Positions 61,338-64,000 of a stretch of DNA of 64,000 bases are shown here, piece after piece. The stretch is taken from the NCBI RefSeq assembly GCF_040643435.1, contig NZ_JBEYUH010000013.1, positions 77,420 through 141,419 on the forward strand, written 5' to 3'. The DNA is from Rhodococcus sp040643435. Lineage in GTDB: Bacteria; Actinomycetota; Actinomycetes; Mycobacteriales; Mycobacteriaceae. Position 1 is the stretch's first letter; the number at the start of each line of letters is the position of its first letter. The notes under the pieces were generated by a model. It did not search any database. It saw only the letters and a list, made by a program, of their open reading frames with translations, and was not told where the DNA came from. The position numbers and the translations under genes were made by a program.

Positions 61338-61640
61338 ATGAGCACGCCCATCGATGCTTCCATTTCCGGCGAGCCCGCCGACGCAGCCGTGCCGACCGAA
61401 GCCGAGATCGAGGAACTCCGCAAGGAGATCGACCGTCTCGACGCCGAGATCCTCGCTGCGGTCAAGCGGCGCACCGAAGTGTCCCGCATGATCGGACGCA
61501 CCCGGATGGCCTCCGGCGGTACCCGTCTCGTGCACAGCCGCGAGATGAAGGTTCTCGAGCGGTTCAGCGAGCTGGGCCAGGAAGGCCACACCCTGGCGAT
61601 GCTCCTGCTTCGCCTCGGGCGTGGCCGTCTGGGTCACTGA
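61338..61640 (+). CDS. Chorismate mutase (AroQ-delta)
   Basis: A 100-residue intracellular enzyme that turns chorismate into prephenate for Phe and Tyr. Helical core: IEELRKEIDRLDAEILAAVKRR, SRMIGRTRM, RLVHSREMKVLERFSEL and the C-terminal LLRLGRGRLGH. The C-terminal RLGH end is what lets the mycobacterial enzyme Rv0948c dock on DAHP synthase and gain activity. GAGGAG precedes the ATG at 61338. Converges on the dehydrogenase gene. Confidence 0.95.
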   Translation: MSTPIDASISGEPADAAVPTEAEIEELRKEIDRLDAEILAAVKRRTEVSRMIGRTRMASGGTRLVHSREMKVLERFSELGQEGHTLAMLLLRLGRGRLGH

Positions 61641-61653
61641 CTCCGCGCTCCTG

Positions 61654-63105
61654 TCACTGCAGGGCGATGTACTTGGTCTCGAGGAATTCCTCGATACCTT
61701 CGGTGCCGCCCTCGCGCCCCAGGCCCGAATCCTTGATGCCGCCGAACGGTGCCGCGACGTCGGAGACGACGCCGCGGTTGACACCGACGATGCCGGATTC
61801 GAGTGCATGCGACACGCGCAGGGCCCGGTCGAGGTCGCGCGTGAAGATATAGGCGGCCAGACCGTATCGGGTGTCGTTCGCCGCAGCGACCGCTTCCTCC
61901 TCGGTGTCGAAGCCGGTGACCGCGGCAACCGGTCCGAATACCTCCTCCTTCAGGATTCGGGCCTGGTGCGGCACGTCGTCGAGCACGGTGGCGGGATAGA
62001 ACCATCCCGGGCCGTCGAGGGCCTCTCCGCCGAGACGCACTTCGGCGCCCGCCGACACCGCGTCCTGCACGAGTTCGATCACGGTCTTCTGCTGGTTCTC
62101 GTTGACGAGGGGGCCGAGAGTCGCGTCCGGTTCGGTTCCCGGACCGAGCTTGTACGACGCCATGCGCTCGGTGAGCTTGGCGACGAACTCCTCGCGCACC
62201 GAGTTGGCGACGTGGAAGCGGTTCGCCGCCGTGCATGCCTCTCCCCCGTTGCGGAGCTTGGCCGCCACCGCACCTTCGACCGCAGCGTCGAGATCGGCAT
62301 CCTCGAAGACGATGAAGGGGGCGTTGCCGCCGAGTTCGAGAGAGGTTCGCAGCAGCGACCGGCCGGCCTTCTCGGCGAGTGTGCGTCCGACCTCGGTCGA
62401 GCCGGTGAACGTGAGTTTGCGTAGCCGCGGGTCCTCGAGGAGTGGACCGGTCACCTCGCCGGCGTGCGAGGAGGGCAGTACGGACAGAACCCCGGTGGGC
62501 AGCCCCGCTTCTTCGAAGAGCCGGGCGAGCAACAGGATCGTCAACGGTGTCTCGGAGGCGGGTTTGACGATGATCGTGCAACCTGCGGCGAGAGCCGGCC
62601 CGATCTTGCGGGTGCCCATCGCGAGCGGGAAGTTCCACGGTGTGATGGCCAGGCAGGGACCGACCGGCTGTTTGGTCACGAGGACGCGGCCGGTTCCGGC
62701 CGGTGCCGGCGTATAGCGACCGGAGATGCGGACCGCTTCCTCGGAGAACCATCGCAGGAACTCGGCGCCGTAGGTCACCTCGGACCGGCTCTCGGGCAGC
62801 GCCTTGCCCATCTCGAGTGTCATCAGCATCGCGAAGTCCTCGGCGCGGTCGGTGATCTTCTGCCAAACCGCCCGCAGGATCTCGGCGCGTTCGCGCGGTG
62901 GGGTCGCCGCCCATTGCGGACCGGCGGCTACTGCCGCGTCGAGGGCACGCATCGCGTCGCCCGGCCCGGCATCGGCGACCCGCGCGAGTTCGTCACCGGT
63001 CGCGGGGTCGTGGACTCCGAATGTGGCTCCGTTCTCGGCCGCAACCCATTCACCGCCGAGGAACAGGTCGGTGGGGACGGACCGAATCAGTTCTGCAGCA
63101 TCCAT
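61654..63105 (-). CDS. gabD: NAD(P)-dependent succinate-semialdehyde dehydrogenase
   Basis: A 483-residue aldehyde dehydrogenase with TPWNFPLAMGTRKIGPALAAGCTIIVKPASETPLT (cofactor binding), LELGGNAPFIVFEDADLD (general base Glu) and NGGEACTAANRFHV (catalytic Cys). Closest to GabD-type enzymes that oxidise succinate semialdehyde to succinate, linking GABA breakdown to the TCA cycle beside sucCD. The ATG at 63105 (MDAAELIRSVPTDLFLGGEWV) is preferred over one 7 codons upstream. Confidence 0.87.
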   Translation of the reverse strand: MDAAELIRSVPTDLFLGGEWVAAENGATFGVHDPATGDELARVADAGPGDAMRALDAAVAAGPQWAATPPRERAEILRAVWQKITDRAEDFAMLMTLEMGKALPESRSEVTYGAEFLRWFSEEAVRISGRYTPAPAGTGRVLVTKQPVGPCLAITPWNFPLAMGTRKIGPALAAGCTIIVKPASETPLTILLLARLFEEAGLPTGVLSVLPSSHAGEVTGPLLEDPRLRKLTFTGSTEVGRTLAEKAGRSLLRTSLELGGNAPFIVFEDADLDAAVEGAVAAKLRNGGEACTAANRFHVANSVREEFVAKLTERMASYKLGPGTEPDATLGPLVNENQQKTVIELVQDAVSAGAEVRLGGEALDGPGWFYPATVLDDVPHQARILKEEVFGPVAAVTGFDTEEEAVAAANDTRYGLAAYIFTRDLDRALRVSHALESGIVGVNRGVVSDVAAPFGGIKDSGLGREGGTEGIEEFLETKYIALQ

Positions 63106-63207
63106 GTGCCCTATCATGCGCGCCACAGCCGGGTTCTGCCGGAAACCCGATGATCCCTGCCGTCACAAACCGGGCAGGCCGCGTCGGGGCGCACTACTGT
63201 CGATCCC

Positions 63208-64000
63208 ATGAGCGACGTAACCGAAACGGCACCGTGGGAGGCTCTGGAGGGCCATCGTGATCGGCTCGGTTCGGTGTCGTTGCGGGAGTTGTTCGGTTCC
63301 GAACCCGATCGTGTCGCGGAGTTGACGGTGGCGGCCGGGGATCTGGTCGTCGATCTCAGCAAGCAGCGTGTGGACGGCGCGGTGGTGCGGTCGCTGCTGG
63401 AGTTGGCGGAGCAGGCGGGTGTGGCTGCGGTTCGGGAGTCGATGTTCTCGGGTGAGCACATCAACGTGACCGAGGATCGGGCGGTGCTGCACACCGCGTT
63501 GCGCCTGCCGCGTGAGGCGACACTGGTGGTCGACGGGGTCGATGTGGTCGCCGAGGTCCACGCCGTGCTCGATCGGATGGGTGAGTTCACCGACCGGATC
63601 CGCAGCGGCGACTGGCGCGGTGCCACCGGCCGGCCGATCGCCACGGTGGTCAACATCGGCATCGGCGGTTCGGATCTGGGTCCGGCGATGGTCACCGCGG
63701 CGCTGCGCCGCTTCCACGACGGCCCGGCCACCCGGTTCGTCTCCAACGTCGACCCGGCCGATCTGACCGCCGCGTTGACCGGGCTGGATCCGGCGACCAC
63801 CTTGTTCATCGTGGCGTCGAAGACCTTCTCCACGGTCGAGACGTTGTCCAATGCCACCGCCGCCCGCCGCTGGCTCGTCGACGCCTTGGGGGACGAGGCG
63901 GTGGCGAAACATTTCGTCGCGGTCTCGACGCACACCGAGCGGGTGGTCGAGTTCGGCATCGATCCGGCGAACATGTTCGAGTTCTGGGACTGGGTGGGCG
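63208..64000 (+). CDS. pgi: Glucose-6-phosphate isomerase (3' end outside window)
   Basis: The first 264 codons of phosphoglucose isomerase, which interconverts glucose-6-phosphate and fructose-6-phosphate. GEHINVTEDRAVLHTALRLP, IGIGGSDLGPAMVTAAL, VSNVDPADLTAAL and VASKTFSTVETLSNATAA are family motifs; FEFWDWVG at the edge is the usual sequence. Start ATG at 63208. Divergent from gabD; neighbour of chorismate mutase and uvrD1 as in M. tuberculosis. Confidence 0.97.
   Translation, partial: MSDVTETAPWEALEGHRDRLGSVSLRELFGSEPDRVAELTVAAGDLVVDLSKQRVDGAVVRSLLELAEQAGVAAVRESMFSGEHINVTEDRAVLHTALRLPREATLVVDGVDVVAEVHAVLDRMGEFTDRIRSGDWRGATGRPIATVVNIGIGGSDLGPAMVTAALRRFHDGPATRFVSNVDPADLTAALTGLDPATTLFIVASKTFSTVETLSNATAARRWLVDALGDEAVAKHFVAVSTHTERVVEFGIDPANMFEFWDWVG

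Noticed and set aside
1..64000. Prophage, IS element, CRISPR array or integrated plasmid
   Set aside because: No transposase, integrase, phage structural gene or regular spaced repeats were seen; gene order follows the mycobacterial chromosome.

Overview
This 64 kb window is high-GC chromosomal DNA from a mycolic-acid actinobacterium, most likely Rhodococcus or a close relative. The evidence is two tandem MspA-family porins, an RpfB resuscitation factor, MprAB/PepD, the Glp-GlpR divisome pair, protein O-mannosyltransferase and heavy GC-biased codon use. The core gene order follows, in reverse, the Mycobacterium tuberculosis stretch from about Rv0946c (pgi) to Rv1009 (rpfB) as I remember it. 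It is a conserved backbone with accessory genes inserted. I see no prophage, insertion sequence or CRISPR array.

Layout. 1-5.4 kb: rpfB (cut by the window edge), doxX and maleylacetate reductase separated by twin MarR-like operators, then tatD and metG diverging. 5.4-14 kb: a DUF2786 protein, an oxidoreductase plus ECF41 sigma factor pair with a matching promoter, pabB, and a 1324-residue membrane STAND ATPase with 14 WD40 repeats. 14.1-14.3 kb: a gene-free stretch folding into a long rod with a terminator, a candidate structured RNA. 14.3-25.6 kb: transport and housekeeping genes (AGCS and BCCT transporters, rsmI/pmt, a GntR regulator, mscL, arsC, arcA, nitrobindin, an SDR, a 51-residue gene) ending at tRNA-Ala(CGC). 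25.9-29.8 kb: the galU-glp-rimJ-glpR operon; glp is a MoeA homologue with altered catalytic motifs paired with its membrane receptor GlpR/SepX. 29.9-32.3 kb: folate cyclo-ligase, a CIRCE-controlled ruc chaperone gene, a SAF-domain protein and a second mscL. 32.3-38.7 kb: two MspA porins (one with a large insertion where the MspA constriction lies), then moaB, pepD, mprB and mprA with two matching MprA-like direct repeats. 38.9-49.3 kb: a zinc-free S18 gene, an AbiEi/DUF559-like gene framed by two related palindromes, AEC and MFS transporters, a lipoprotein, a MoxR/VWA pair, a hydrolase, a MerR regulator with a textbook operator, and a short leader ORF plus terminator ahead of a small gene. 49.4-64 kb: purH, purN (probable CTG start), two membrane proteins, a YigZ protein, sucD, sucC, an M23 peptidase, pcrA/uvrD1, chorismate mutase, an aldehyde dehydrogenase and the start of pgi.

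Common themes are the cell envelope and its growth (RpfB, M23 peptidase, Glp/GlpR, Pmt, porins, MprAB-PepD, MscL) and stress control (HrcA, MprA, ECF41, MarR and MerR sites). The strongest candidates for something new are the palindrome-framed DUF559 gene (39.2-40.3 kb), the rod-like RNA (14.16-14.29 kb) and the MspA porin with the enlarged constriction segment (33.0-33.8 kb).
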